Source of the DNA: JBBAAW01 sp964574405
GTDB lineage: Bacteria > Patescibacteriota > WWE3 > UBA101185 > UBA10185
Reading direction: 5' to 3'
Assembly: GCA_964574405.1 (NCBI GenBank)
Contig: CAZNNN010000010.1
Coordinates: 1-21,320, forward strand
DNA: 21,320 nt
This document shows, piece by piece, positions 7,254 through 14,055 of this stretch. A program made the position numbers and the translations under genes. The first letter of the stretch is position 1; each line of letters begins with the position of its first letter. The notes under the pieces were generated by a model, which saw only the letters and a program-made list of their open reading frames with translations, was not told the DNA's origin and made no database searches.

Positions 7254-8157
7254 AAATCCACCTAAAAAATTTAAAAAGACCAAGCACAAAATTGCGCAGG
7301 ATTCAGGTGCATCAGTTACCCCCACACAAAAAGCCATTTTGGATACTTTAAAGTATCGCCAAATTTTTGATTGTCCTATGTTGTATCACCAAATCTGGAG
7401 TTACCTTATCTCCAGCAAACCAGTAAGTGAGAAAGATTTTAAGACTTCATTGAACGACTTAGTAGAGGATAAAAAAGTCCTTTGCAAAGATGCTTGGTAT
7501 TCTCTTAACAAAGTTGACTACGAAAGAGTGGAAAAAAGGAAAAAACACGCGGAAAAATTAATTGTACAAGCAAATGGCGTTGTAAAATATTTAAAACACC
7601 TTCCGTGGTTAGAAATGATGGCGGTAACAGGATCGGTGGCAGCTTTTAATGCCGATGAGCAAAGCGACATCGACCTACTAATTGTTACAAAACCCCAACG
7701 CCTTTTTTTGTCGCGCCTCTTTGTAGTTCTTATCTTAAAATTGCTGGGAGTTTACTGGTATTCCCAGAAACCCGCCGGCACTATTTGCCCTAATATCCTT
7801 TTGACTTCCGATAACCTAGCTTGGGATGAAAAAAATCGCAATATCTATGTTGCCAATGAAATTTCATTACTTTATCCGCTATTTTCCCATCACAATTGTT
7901 ATTTTGACTTTTTAAAGCATAATGCCTGGGTAACCCATTACCTAACGAATCTACACATACCCGATTACAAATCCCAACCACCCGCAAAGTCTGACTTCCT
8001 AGGTAAACTAACCGATCTTATTGAGCTGGCGGTTATGAAAATCCAAATGTTGTATATGAAAAACAAAAAAACCACGGAAATCGTGTCAAAAAATCTTGTC
8101 CACTTTAATACTCATGACTCCGCGTCCGTCATCCTCAATAAATTCGAGATGCGGTAA
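7246..8157 (+). CDS. Nucleotidyltransferase-like protein with N-terminal winged-helix-like region
   Basis: A 303-aa protein. After a Lys-rich start, residues 24-90 look like a winged helix (TPTQKAILDTL..., LYHQIWSYL, a turn, then VLCKDAWYSL as wing). Residues 123-148 carry the pol-beta nucleotidyltransferase signature: G129-S130, then ten residues to D141-I-D143 (SDIDLLIV). A hydrophobic segment (about 153-171) follows and the C-terminal part is helical. The third catalytic Asp is not obvious to me, so activity and substrate are open. The start overlaps the rnhA stop (ATGCGTAA). The combination resembles an AbiEi-type DNA-binding domain joined to an AbiEii-type enzyme, but similar proteins also occur alone in Patescibacteria. 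Confidence 0.65.
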   Translation: MRKNPPKKFKKTKHKIAQDSGASVTPTQKAILDTLKYRQIFDCPMLYHQIWSYLISSKPVSEKDFKTSLNDLVEDKKVLCKDAWYSLNKVDYERVEKRKKHAEKLIVQANGVVKYLKHLPWLEMMAVTGSVAAFNADEQSDIDLLIVTKPQRLFLSRLFVVLILKLLGVYWYSQKPAGTICPNILLTSDNLAWDEKNRNIYVANEISLLYPLFSHHNCYFDFLKHNAWVTHYLTNLHIPDYKSQPPAKSDFLGKLTDLIELAVMKIQMLYMKNKKTTEIVSKNLVHFNTHDSASVILNKFEMR

Positions 8158-8198
8158 TTATTCAATTAACACTCCTGCAATACTAAATTCTAAATGTT

Positions 8199-8225
8199 CA
8201 GTATGCTCGTATTTCAAGCATACTG
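8199..8225. terminator. Hairpin between convergent genes
   Basis: Perfect 9-bp arms CAGTATGCT (8199-8207) and AGCATACTG (8217-8225) flank a 9-nt loop, followed by TTTTA on the + strand. It lies 42 nt after the nucleotidyltransferase stop and 2 nt after the ZIP stop, so it probably serves as a weak terminator for the + strand unit and caps the - strand mRNA. Confidence 0.6.
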
Positions 8226-8227
8226 TT

Positions 8228-8965
8228 TTAGATGGCAAAAATAACGAGCAGACCTACAACAAACAAAGTTGTAGAGATAACTTTAGTTTTAATCAACGAC
8301 CCATCTTCTAAATCGCTCTCATTGCGCAAAGAGGGAATTAAATCCACACAGGCAATGTACAAAAACATCCCGCCTGCCAAAGCGGTAAGTACTGCCACAT
8401 CATGAGCGCGTTGCCCCAGTCCAACAAAACCTAATAAACCTCCCAAAATGGCAAAGAGGGCAGAAATAAAGTTAAGAAAAACGGCTTTTTTAACACTCAT
8501 GCCACTTTTTATAAGTAACCCAAAATCGGACATTTCTTGGGGAATTTCGTGGGTGCAAATAGCCAAAGTTACAGAAAACCCTACCGGAATACTCACCAAA
8601 AAGGAGGCGGCAATTACAATTCCGTCCAAAAAATTATGAACGGTGTCACCAAGTAATACTTTTTGCCCAATACTTTGGTTGACTTTGTGCTGGTGCTCGT
8701 GTGAATGCGTGTGCCAAACTGTAAATCTATCCACCATAAAAAAGGCTATTAAACCAAGCATAGCGGGGTAAAAAACGCCCGATCCTAAAACACCCGCACT
8801 TTCCGGCCAAAGATCCAAAAAAGTTGTGGCTATCATAACCCCCGCCGCAAAACTTGTAAGGTAATAAAGTTTGGACTCGTTAAGTAGCTTAAGCTTTACC
8901 ACTAGCAAAACAGCTAATAAAGATATAAGGCTAACCACTAAACAGGCTAAAAATATTATTAACAT
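8228..8965 (-). CDS. ZIP-family divalent metal transporter
   Basis: A 245-aa protein with about seven or eight membrane helices. The ZIP metal site is present: HNFLDGIVIAASF in TM4 and HEIPQEMSDF in TM5, i.e. the HNxxDG and HEIPxE motifs. The variable cytoplasmic loop before TM4 carries a His-rich stretch (WHTHSHEHQHK), typical of metal-sensing loops in zinc transporters. It moves Zn2+ or a similar ion into the cytosol. The ATG at 8965 is preferred because TATAAT ends 7 nt before it; an ATG at 8974 overlaps that -10, and a longer N-terminus would be hydrophilic and unlike the family. Its promoter is back-to-back with the AbiE promoter. Confidence 0.9.
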   Translation of the reverse strand: MLIIFLACLVVSLISLLAVLLVVKLKLLNESKLYYLTSFAAGVMIATTFLDLWPESAGVLGSGVFYPAMLGLIAFFMVDRFTVWHTHSHEHQHKVNQSIGQKVLLGDTVHNFLDGIVIAASFLVSIPVGFSVTLAICTHEIPQEMSDFGLLIKSGMSVKKAVFLNFISALFAILGGLLGFVGLGQRAHDVAVLTALAGGMFLYIACVDLIPSLRNESDLEDGSLIKTKVISTTLFVVGLLVIFAI

Positions 8966-8972
8966 AACGGAC

Positions 8973-8978
8973 ATTATA
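8973..8978 (-). promoter_or_regulatory. -10 element of ZIP gene, leaderless type
   Basis: A perfect TATAAT on the minus strand with 7 nt to the ATG at 8965 and no SD. No convincing -35 was found at 15-19 bp. Confidence 0.45.
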
Positions 8979-9004
8979 CCTGTTTTTTGGGCGGTAGCGT
9001 AAAT

Positions 9005-9033
9005 TTGACAATTGGCTAGCGTTATATTATCCT
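9005..9033 (+). promoter_or_regulatory. Promoter of the AbiE operon
   Basis: A perfect TTGACA (9005-9010) is followed by a 17-bp spacer and TATCCT (9028-9033, 4/6). The -10 is overlapped by the palindrome at 9029-9052. Confidence 0.6.
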
Positions 9034-9052
9034 GTACTCTGGAGTACAGGAT
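9029..9052 (+). promoter_or_regulatory. Perfect palindromic operator of the AbiE operon
   Basis: Arms ATCCTGTACTC (9029-9039) and GAGTACAGGAT (9042-9052) are exact inverted repeats with a 2-nt centre (TG). The element covers the -10 and the predicted transcription start and ends at the base before the ATG. AbiEi antitoxins are known to repress their own promoters by binding inverted repeats, so this is the expected operator. As RNA the same sequence would hide the GGAG at 9041-9044. Confidence 0.7.
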
Positions 9053-9595
9053 ATGAGACGAAATTATCAAGAGCTTTTGCTCAAACAAGACAGAAAACTC
9101 TTTCATACCGCGGATCTTGCGGTGTTGTTTGGTGTTAACAGCAAAAACACGCTTTACAAAGCGCTATCTCGTTTAGTCGCCAAAAAAAGCCTTTATTCTA
9201 TATATAAAGGAATGTACAGTACCTCGCCAATAGCAGATTACAATCCCCAGGTTTTAGGAGCGTTTGCTCTAAACACATACTGCTATCTTTCAACCGAGAG
9301 CACGCTATTTAACAATGGGATTATCAACCAACCTCCTTCCAAATTAACCTTTTTGTCAAAGTTTAATAAAAATATCCAAATTGATGGTATTTCAATTGTG
9401 TCCAGAAAGTTAAGAAATAAGTTTCTGTACAATACAGCAGGAGTAACTTTAAATCAAGATGGGGTTTTTATAGCCAGCATAGAGAGAGCTATTTGCGATA
9501 TGTTATACTTCTCTCCCAATTATTATTTTGACAATTCAAAGAGTGTTGATTGGGGAAAAGTTAAAGAAATTAAAAAGGAGGTGGGATTTGTATGA
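9053..9595 (+). CDS. abiEi: AbiEi-family antitoxin / autorepressor
   Basis: A 180-aa protein. Residues 1-60 form a winged helix-turn-helix (LFHTADLAVLFGVNSKNTLYKA, then LVAKKSLYSIYKGMYS as wing). The remainder matches the AbiEi C-terminal domain layout: YLSTESTLFNNGII, an SIVSRKL segment and IASIERAICDMLYF near the end. In type IV systems AbiEi counteracts the AbiEii nucleotidyltransferase and represses the operon. It overlaps abiEii by 4 bp (ATGA), which gives translational coupling, and has a 24-bp palindrome directly before its ATG. The likely role is phage defence or element maintenance; the pair sits alone between unrelated housekeeping genes. Confidence 0.85.
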   Translation: MRRNYQELLLKQDRKLFHTADLAVLFGVNSKNTLYKALSRLVAKKSLYSIYKGMYSTSPIADYNPQVLGAFALNTYCYLSTESTLFNNGIINQPPSKLTFLSKFNKNIQIDGISIVSRKLRNKFLYNTAGVTLNQDGVFIASIERAICDMLYFSPNYYFDNSKSVDWGKVKEIKKEVGFV

Positions 9596-10332
9596 TTTCT
9601 GTTGAGTCGCAAAATACAGTACATAAAGCATGGATGTTAAGAGTTCTAACAGAGATAGCTAAAGACGACCTACTAACAAAACAACTAATATTCAAAGGCG
9701 GAACCTGCGCATCCATGATGGGAATATTAAATCGCTTTTCTGTGGATTTGGATTTTGATGTTTTGAATCTTGAGAAGACGCCAGAAATTAGAAAAGCCTT
9801 TTATAATATTTTTACCAAGCTAGAATTAAGTGTTAAGGATGAGAGTAAAAATGTGGTGGAGTTTTTTGTTAAGTATCCCGCCAAAGAAAATGAGCGGAGC
9901 ATTTTAAAAATTGATGCGGTTGTAGGTGTATTTAAAAACGCCGTTAACGCACCAATGTATTTGCCGGAAATTAGCAGGACTTTGATGTGTCAAACAAAGG
10001 AAACTATATTTTCACACAAGCTTGTGGCATTAAAAGAGCGGTACGACAAAAAAGAAGCCATTGCCGGCAGAGATCTTTACGACATTCATTACTTCTTTTT
10101 TCAAGGATTAAGGTATATCCCAGAACTTATTGAAGAGCGCACAAAGAAATCACCCAGTGCTTATTTTAAAGAGCTGGTGGGTTTTATTGAAAGCAAAATG
10201 GATCAAGAAAATATTGACAGGGATTTAAACACGCTATTGTTAACCAAGGAGTTTCATAAAGTGAGAAAAATTCTCAAACAGGAGGCTATTTTCTTCCTTA
10301 ATCAAGAAATTTCCCGTCTGGATAACGCGTAG
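9592..10332 (+). CDS. abiEii: AbiEii-family nucleotidyltransferase toxin
   Basis: A 246-aa protein of the DUF1814/AbiEii group. Visible motifs are FKGGT (34-38) followed by RFSVDLDFD with D52-x-D54 (the nucleotidyltransferase metal site), a third acidic residue D108 in LKIDAVVG, and a SHKLVALKERYDKKEAIAGR segment with DLYDIHYFF after it, matching motifs III-IV of the family. Known relatives transfer nucleotides to tRNA or other targets and inhibit growth. An AAGGAGG site lies 10 nt before the ATG inside abiEi. All catalytic motifs look intact, so the toxin is probably functional. Confidence 0.88.
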   Translation: MISVESQNTVHKAWMLRVLTEIAKDDLLTKQLIFKGGTCASMMGILNRFSVDLDFDVLNLEKTPEIRKAFYNIFTKLELSVKDESKNVVEFFVKYPAKENERSILKIDAVVGVFKNAVNAPMYLPEISRTLMCQTKETIFSHKLVALKERYDKKEAIAGRDLYDIHYFFFQGLRYIPELIEERTKKSPSAYFKELVGFIESKMDQENIDRDLNTLLLTKEFHKVRKILKQEAIFFLNQEISRLDNA

Positions 10333-10404
10333 TTAGAACAATCCCTAAAAGGATTGACTGGAGACCGCCAAAGCCATCACCCAGGGGTTTTTGTTACACC
10401 GCTG

Positions 10405-10413
10405 TGCTATAAT
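10405..10413 (+). promoter_or_regulatory. Extended -10 of the EamA gene, leaderless type
   Basis: TGC plus TATAAT (10405-10413) forms a perfect extended -10. It ends 6 nt before the GTG at 10420. The -35 region is poor, as is common with extended -10 promoters. Confidence 0.55.
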
Positions 10414-10419
10414 CTGCGT

Positions 10420-10836
10420 GTGAGTTACATAATCAGCATAATAGTTATTAGCGTTATGTGGGGCGTAGCGGATATATTACGGAAAATGTCTGCCGGACAC
10501 GGTGATTCTAAGGTTCTTACGATTATGTTTAACCTTGGGGCAACTTTAATACCCTTGATTTGGTTGATCCTCGATAAATCCAAAAAGGTAAACGCCGATA
10601 TGTCTGCTGTAGCCTTTAACATTATCGGAGGTGGTTTAGTAGGAGTTGGGGGAGTTCTTCTTTACAGCCTACTGGCTAAAAATTCCGCTTCCATTACTTT
10701 TGGACTTGTTAGGACTGTAACTCTAATAACGGTTTTGGTATTAAGCGTGGTTTTCCTGTCCGACAAAATTACCCTCAAGGCGGGTGCGGGACTCGTTTTA
10801 TCTTTGGCAGGTGTCTACCTACTAGCTTCTAGATAA
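10420..10836 (+). CDS. Half-size EamA/DMT-family membrane protein
   Basis: A 138-aa protein with four or five hydrophobic helices and a single EamA-like unit: an N-terminal ISVMWGVADILRKMSAG segment, GGGLVGVGGVLLYSLLAKN and the C-terminal SVVFLSDKITLKAGAGLVL signature (the usual E.....GA.L). Full EamA transporters have two such repeats, so this one would have to dimerise, like SMR-type proteins. The substrate is unknown. The GTG at 10420 is chosen because a perfect extended -10 ends 6 nt upstream; a start at 10354 would lie upstream of that promoter and add a hydrophilic extension. Its end overlaps the murJ end by 8 bp tail-to-tail. Confidence 0.75.
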   Translation: MSYIISIIVISVMWGVADILRKMSAGHGDSKVLTIMFNLGATLIPLIWLILDKSKKVNADMSAVAFNIIGGGLVGVGGVLLYSLLAKNSASITFGLVRTVTLITVLVLSVVFLSDKITLKAGAGLVLSLAGVYLLASR

Positions 10837-12472
10837 TATCGTCTTCTTCTAACACAGTAATAATGGGGGTTTGGGGAGAAAGAGCCTTTTTAAAGTTAAG
10901 CTTAGCCAAAAGTTTATAAAACAAGTCAATTTCCTTAACCTTAAATATTTTAGTAAAGAAAAGATAAGAAATCATTCCAGAGGTAATAACCACCGTCGTA
11001 AGAACAATAAGCTCGGGCGTTTTAGTAGTGTCAAAAACTCTAACATCCAAAATCTTAAGGGGCGCGTAAATAGAAATACCCATAGCTAGGGCGGAAAGCG
11101 CGATCTTGGCAAAAGGAGCAAAAAAGTTGGTTAAACTCAATTGACCGATTCTTTTTTGAATAAACACAAGAAGCAAAATAAAGTCCATAAAACTTCCCAA
11201 AGTGATAGCTACCGCAATAGCCCAAGCCCCAAGTCCTAAAAACTTAACGGCGATAAAAGAAAGAGCCGTGGTTACAATAATAGACATTAAACTTATTACT
11301 AGCGGGGTAACCGTGTCCTTAAACGCATAAAATGCTCTGTTTAGCAAAAGCACCGCGCTTTGAGAAAAAATAGATACACTAAAAATTCCCAGAATTAAAG
11401 CGGTTTGCAAAGTGGCATCCCAAGGAAAAGCGCTAGCCCCATATACCAACCGCGTTACCAGAACACGCAAAATAATAAAAATAACGCTAGCTGGCATAGC
11501 CAAAAACATCATCTGAAAAAACGAGTTAAAAAAGGTTTTTTTGAAAGACTCTAAATCCTTTTCTACCGACTCCATGCTTAAAGAGGGCAAGGCCGCCAAG
11601 GCAATGGACGCCCCAAAAAAATTAACCGGAAAAGATTGGAGCTGATCCGCAAATTTAAGATAAATTACCGAACCAGTGGACACTAAAATAGCCAGAGCAT
11701 TGCTGACGGTAATAGAAATTTGCGAGGCGGTTAAACTTAAAATGCGCGGGGGGAGAAGTGCCAGCATTTTTAAGGAAGCAGAGTCCGTTAGGTTGCATTG
11801 GAATTTATAAGAAAAGCCGGTGGTTCTAATAAAAACGGCTTGGATGGCAAAATGTAAAAGCGCGCCTACAATACCCCCAATAGCTGGCGCGTAAATGCCG
11901 TATTTCTCCACCAGAAAGAAAATACCCAAGATGAGTCCAAGATTATATAAAACGGGGGCTAGGGCGGGAATTAAAAAATATTTAAACGACTGCAAAATAC
12001 AGCCAAAAAAGCTACTTAAAACCAACAACATTTGTCCCATAAGCATAATTTGCATAAGGTGCGCGCCAAGGGTAACTTGGGTTGGGGTGAATTTTCCCGC
12101 GGAAATTAAATTGATGATTTGAGGCGCAAAAGCCATAACCAGAGTCGATAGAAATAAAAACGCTATCATACAAAGCGTAATGGCGTTGGAAGCCGTTTTA
12201 AAAGCTTTTTCTCTACCTTTTTCTAACTCTTGCGCAAATACTGGGATAAAAACAGTGGCTAGCACACCTATTGCCAAAATGGAATAAATGAGCGAGGGAA
12301 TCCTATCGGCAATATAAAAAACGGAAAGCTCTACCGAGTCGCCAAAAAAAGTGGCCATTAACCGAGAACGCACTAAACCTAAAATAGCGGATATGCCATA
12401 AGCCAGCGCCAAAACAAACGCCGCAGAAAGAACCGTGTTTTGCGTGCTGGAAAATAACTTGGACTTGACCAT
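10829..12472 (-). CDS. murJ: Lipid II flippase MurJ (MviN)
   Basis: A 547-aa polytopic protein with about 14 helices that moves lipid II across the membrane for peptidoglycan synthesis. Family features include the N-terminal ALAYGISAILGLVRSRLMATFFG (the usual R..G..R....A..FG), RIPSLIYSILAIGVLATVFIPVF (the usual P.L.R.....G....AFVP.F), and later ISQSAVLLLNRAFYAFKDT-like sequence in TM9-10 (the usual RAFYA..DT.TP). The ATG at 12472 matches the usual MurJ N-terminus better than a TTG at 12502. It is divergent from rpsT, and its start codon lies inside the rpsT promoter spacer. A possible -10 (CATAAC, 12480-12485) ends 7 nt before the ATG. Confidence 0.93.
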   Translation of the reverse strand: MVKSKLFSSTQNTVLSAAFVLALAYGISAILGLVRSRLMATFFGDSVELSVFYIADRIPSLIYSILAIGVLATVFIPVFAQELEKGREKAFKTASNAITLCMIAFLFLSTLVMAFAPQIINLISAGKFTPTQVTLGAHLMQIMLMGQMLLVLSSFFGCILQSFKYFLIPALAPVLYNLGLILGIFFLVEKYGIYAPAIGGIVGALLHFAIQAVFIRTTGFSYKFQCNLTDSASLKMLALLPPRILSLTASQISITVSNALAILVSTGSVIYLKFADQLQSFPVNFFGASIALAALPSLSMESVEKDLESFKKTFFNSFFQMMFLAMPASVIFIILRVLVTRLVYGASAFPWDATLQTALILGIFSVSIFSQSAVLLLNRAFYAFKDTVTPLVISLMSIIVTTALSFIAVKFLGLGAWAIAVAITLGSFMDFILLLVFIQKRIGQLSLTNFFAPFAKIALSALAMGISIYAPLKILDVRVFDTTKTPELIVLTTVVITSGMISYLFFTKIFKVKEIDLFYKLLAKLNFKKALSPQTPIITVLEEDDII

Positions 12473-12492
12473 AACAACCGTTATGTTATCAT
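12465..12492 (+). promoter_or_regulatory. Promoter of rpsT
   Basis: TTGACC (12465-12470, 5/6) is followed by a 16-bp spacer and TATCAT (12487-12492, 5/6). The expected leader before the ATG at 12512 is about 13 nt and has no clear SD. The spacer contains CATAAC-aacc-GTTATG, a 6-bp inverted repeat, and the murJ start codon on the other strand. Confidence 0.6.
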
Positions 12493-12511
12493 ACGCTAGC
12501 AAAAACTAGAT

Positions 12512-12751
12512 ATGGCAAAAATTGAAAGCGCAAAAAAAGCACATAGAGGGTCGGAAAAGAAAAAGCAGCACAATCTGTTTTGGAAAAAAAGAATTAAGGT
12601 GGCACAAAAGGCTTTTGTGGCGGAAGAAGGGCAGTCGCTGGTAAATTTGCAAAGTGTTTTAGATAAGGCCGTCAACAACAAAGTGATTCACAAAAACAAA
12701 GCTTCCCGCCTAAAATCTCGCTTTGCAAAAAAACTTGCAATTAAAAAATAG
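12512..12751 (+). CDS. rpsT: 30S ribosomal protein S20
   Basis: A 79-aa, highly basic, mostly helical protein that binds 16S rRNA early in 30S assembly. It shows the family pattern: the N-terminal ESAKKAHRGSEKKKQHN stretch (the usual I.SAKKR......R..N), a central acidic-hydrophobic helix (AEEGQSLVNLQSVLDKAVNN) and the C-terminal IHKNKASRLKSRFAKKL (the usual IHKN.AARKKSRL...). It is slightly shorter than the usual 85-90 aa. It has its own promoter and stands alone; the next gene has a separate promoter that begins before its stop codon. Confidence 0.93.
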   Translation: MAKIESAKKAHRGSEKKKQHNLFWKKRIKVAQKAFVAEEGQSLVNLQSVLDKAVNNKVIHKNKASRLKSRFAKKLAIKK

Positions 12752-12763
12752 AGCGTGTAAACT
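12735..12763 (+). promoter_or_regulatory. Putative promoter of the VPATG protein gene
   Basis: TTGCAA (12735-12740, 4/6) is followed by a 17-bp spacer and TAAACT (12758-12763, 4/6). The predicted leader is about 11 nt and contains AGACCTGCCT directly before the ATG. Confidence 0.35.
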
Positions 12764-12781
12764 TTAAAAAGAGACCTGCCT

Positions 12782-13237
12782 ATGAATTCTGCCAAAGAAT
12801 CAAATGTTAAGAGTATTGCCGTAATAGCCTTTGTTTCTGTACTCCTCTTTGGAATTTTCTACTACCTTATTACCGATGTTTCAGGCTCCACCAATTTAAA
12901 GGCGGAAAAAAAGGTGGATGCACAGGTAGTAGCGCAGAATTTTTTGGTTGACCGTGAAAAACCTGCTCAACAAGATGTAAAAGGCGACTCGGTGGAAAAG
13001 TCCGTCTTTAAAGAGCTTTCCACGCAAAAAGTAGACACTCAACCAAAAATGGTTTTGGCTGGTAGTGATACTAATACTCCCGAGTCAACCGTACCCGCCA
13101 CTGGCTCAGACACTATTTTTAGTATGTTTGTAGTTTCCTCCCTTATTATGTTTACGGGAATTTACTTACTGCTGACCCAACCAAAAAACACCGCTTTAGC
13201 CAAGTTTGAAAAGCGCCTTATTCGCGAGCTGGATTAA
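12782..13237 (+). CDS. Putative sortase substrate with VPATG sorting signal
   Basis: A 151-aa protein. Residues 11-30 form an N-terminal hydrophobic signal or anchor. The middle (35-103) is polar, Lys/Asp/Thr/Val-rich and probably unstructured. Residues 104-108 read VPATG, followed by a hydrophobic segment (about 113-132) and a basic tail (KNTALAKFEKRLIRELD). This is the LPxTG-type layout: motif, membrane helix, positive tail. The tail is longer and contains more acidic residues than usual, so retention as a plain two-helix membrane protein is the alternative. Its stop overlaps the stop of a sortase gene on the opposite strand. The mature part is small and has no domain I recognise, so it may be a linker or short wall protein. 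Confidence 0.65.
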   Translation: MNSAKESNVKSIAVIAFVSVLLFGIFYYLITDVSGSTNLKAEKKVDAQVVAQNFLVDREKPAQQDVKGDSVEKSVFKELSTQKVDTQPKMVLAGSDTNTPESTVPATGSDTIFSMFVVSSLIMFTGIYLLLTQPKNTALAKFEKRLIRELD

Positions 13238-13986
13238 TTAACTAAAACACCTTGAATCAAAAGTCGCAACACTCTGCTTCCCGCTGGATAACAAGTCATT
13301 AAAGTGATGGTCGACTCGTTTAAATACTTTGGTTTAAATTCCGCCAAGGGATCTACCTCACTAGGTTTTTTAATTTGGCGACTTTCCACCAGATACTTGT
13401 ATTTTAAATTATTATACTCAATGTTGATTTCGTCGCCCGCCTCCAGCCTGTCGATAGTGGAAAAAATAGTTTTATAGTTTTTAGGATTGTAAAACACGGG
13501 TAGCACAGAGTGACCAAAAATAAAAGCGTTGCCAGCCTGCCCAGGTAGAGCAGAGTTTGGATAATGACCTAAAGCTTCGTCCGGATTTAAATGATTAGCG
13601 TTAGTTTCCACCAGGGCTTTTTCGATTCCAAGTTTTTTGATAGTGAGATAAAAATACTGGGGAATATTTGCCTGGCGATCAGGTGTATTCCGACCAACAG
13701 ACACGGTATCCTTGGCAGGTCCGTAGCTTTGTAATTCGTTAAACTTAAAGTCACTAAAACCAGAAGCCAACCCTAAAACGCTACCTTTTACCGCTTTGGT
13801 ATCCACATTATTATTTTTTATGTAAACAAACGGCAAAACCACTTGCCATACAAACAGCCCAAGTCCAGCCACAATTAAAGATGATGGCAACAAACGAGAA
13901 CCTAATACAAAATGCTTATTGTAAGTTTTGTAAATAGGATCAAACGATTCGTCTTTTATGTATTTGTAAGGCGTTTTATAAACCAT
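13234..13986 (-). CDS. Sortase (class D/E-like transpeptidase)
   Basis: A 250-aa protein. Residues 32-55 form a membrane anchor after a charged 30-residue cytoplasmic N-terminus. The sortase barrel starts near 108, with the catalytic His159 in FIFGHSVLP, Cys232 in TLMTCYP (the TLxTC motif) and an Arg at 238 or 241 in GSRVLRLL. Sortases cleave LPxTG-like signals and attach proteins to the wall or to other proteins. The TLMTCYPAGS context resembles class D/E enzymes rather than housekeeping class A. The adjacent convergent gene encodes a VPATG protein, a likely substrate. The start is supported by AGGT 6 nt before the ATG and an extended -10 upstream. Confidence 0.9.
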   Translation of the reverse strand: MVYKTPYKYIKDESFDPIYKTYNKHFVLGSRLLPSSLIVAGLGLFVWQVVLPFVYIKNNNVDTKAVKGSVLGLASGFSDFKFNELQSYGPAKDTVSVGRNTPDRQANIPQYFYLTIKKLGIEKALVETNANHLNPDEALGHYPNSALPGQAGNAFIFGHSVLPVFYNPKNYKTIFSTIDRLEAGDEINIEYNNLKYKYLVESRQIKKPSEVDPLAEFKPKYLNESTITLMTCYPAGSRVLRLLIQGVLVN

Positions 13987-14002
13987 AGGCAGACCTGGTA
14001 CA

Positions 14003-14011
14003 ATAATAGCA
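14003..14011 (-). promoter_or_regulatory. Extended -10 of the sortase gene
   Basis: On the minus strand TGC precedes TATTAT (5/6), ending 16 nt before the ATG. The predicted leader is roughly 10 nt and contains AGGTCTGCCT immediately before the start codon. No clear -35 was found. Confidence 0.4.
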
Positions 14012-14055
14012 GATACTTATGGACACTTTACTAAAAAGATTATGTAATGAAGGAC

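Noticed and set aside
8966..9106. Longer ZIP protein starting near 9106
   Set aside because: The extension is hydrophilic, unlike ZIP N-termini, and would overlap the AbiE operator and start; a perfect TATAAT just before 8965 argues for the short form.
9053..10332. AbiE pair as a recent mobile island
   Set aside because: No direct repeats, integrase or transposase and no obvious base-composition break flank it; transfer is possible but not shown.
10339..10356. Hairpin CAATCC/GGATTG after abiEii
   Set aside because: Only 6 bp, A/T-rich loop and no U-tract on either strand; too weak to call a terminator.
10354..10419. Longer EamA protein from 10354
   Set aside because: The codon lies upstream of the extended -10 and the added residues are His/Pro-rich with no membrane character.
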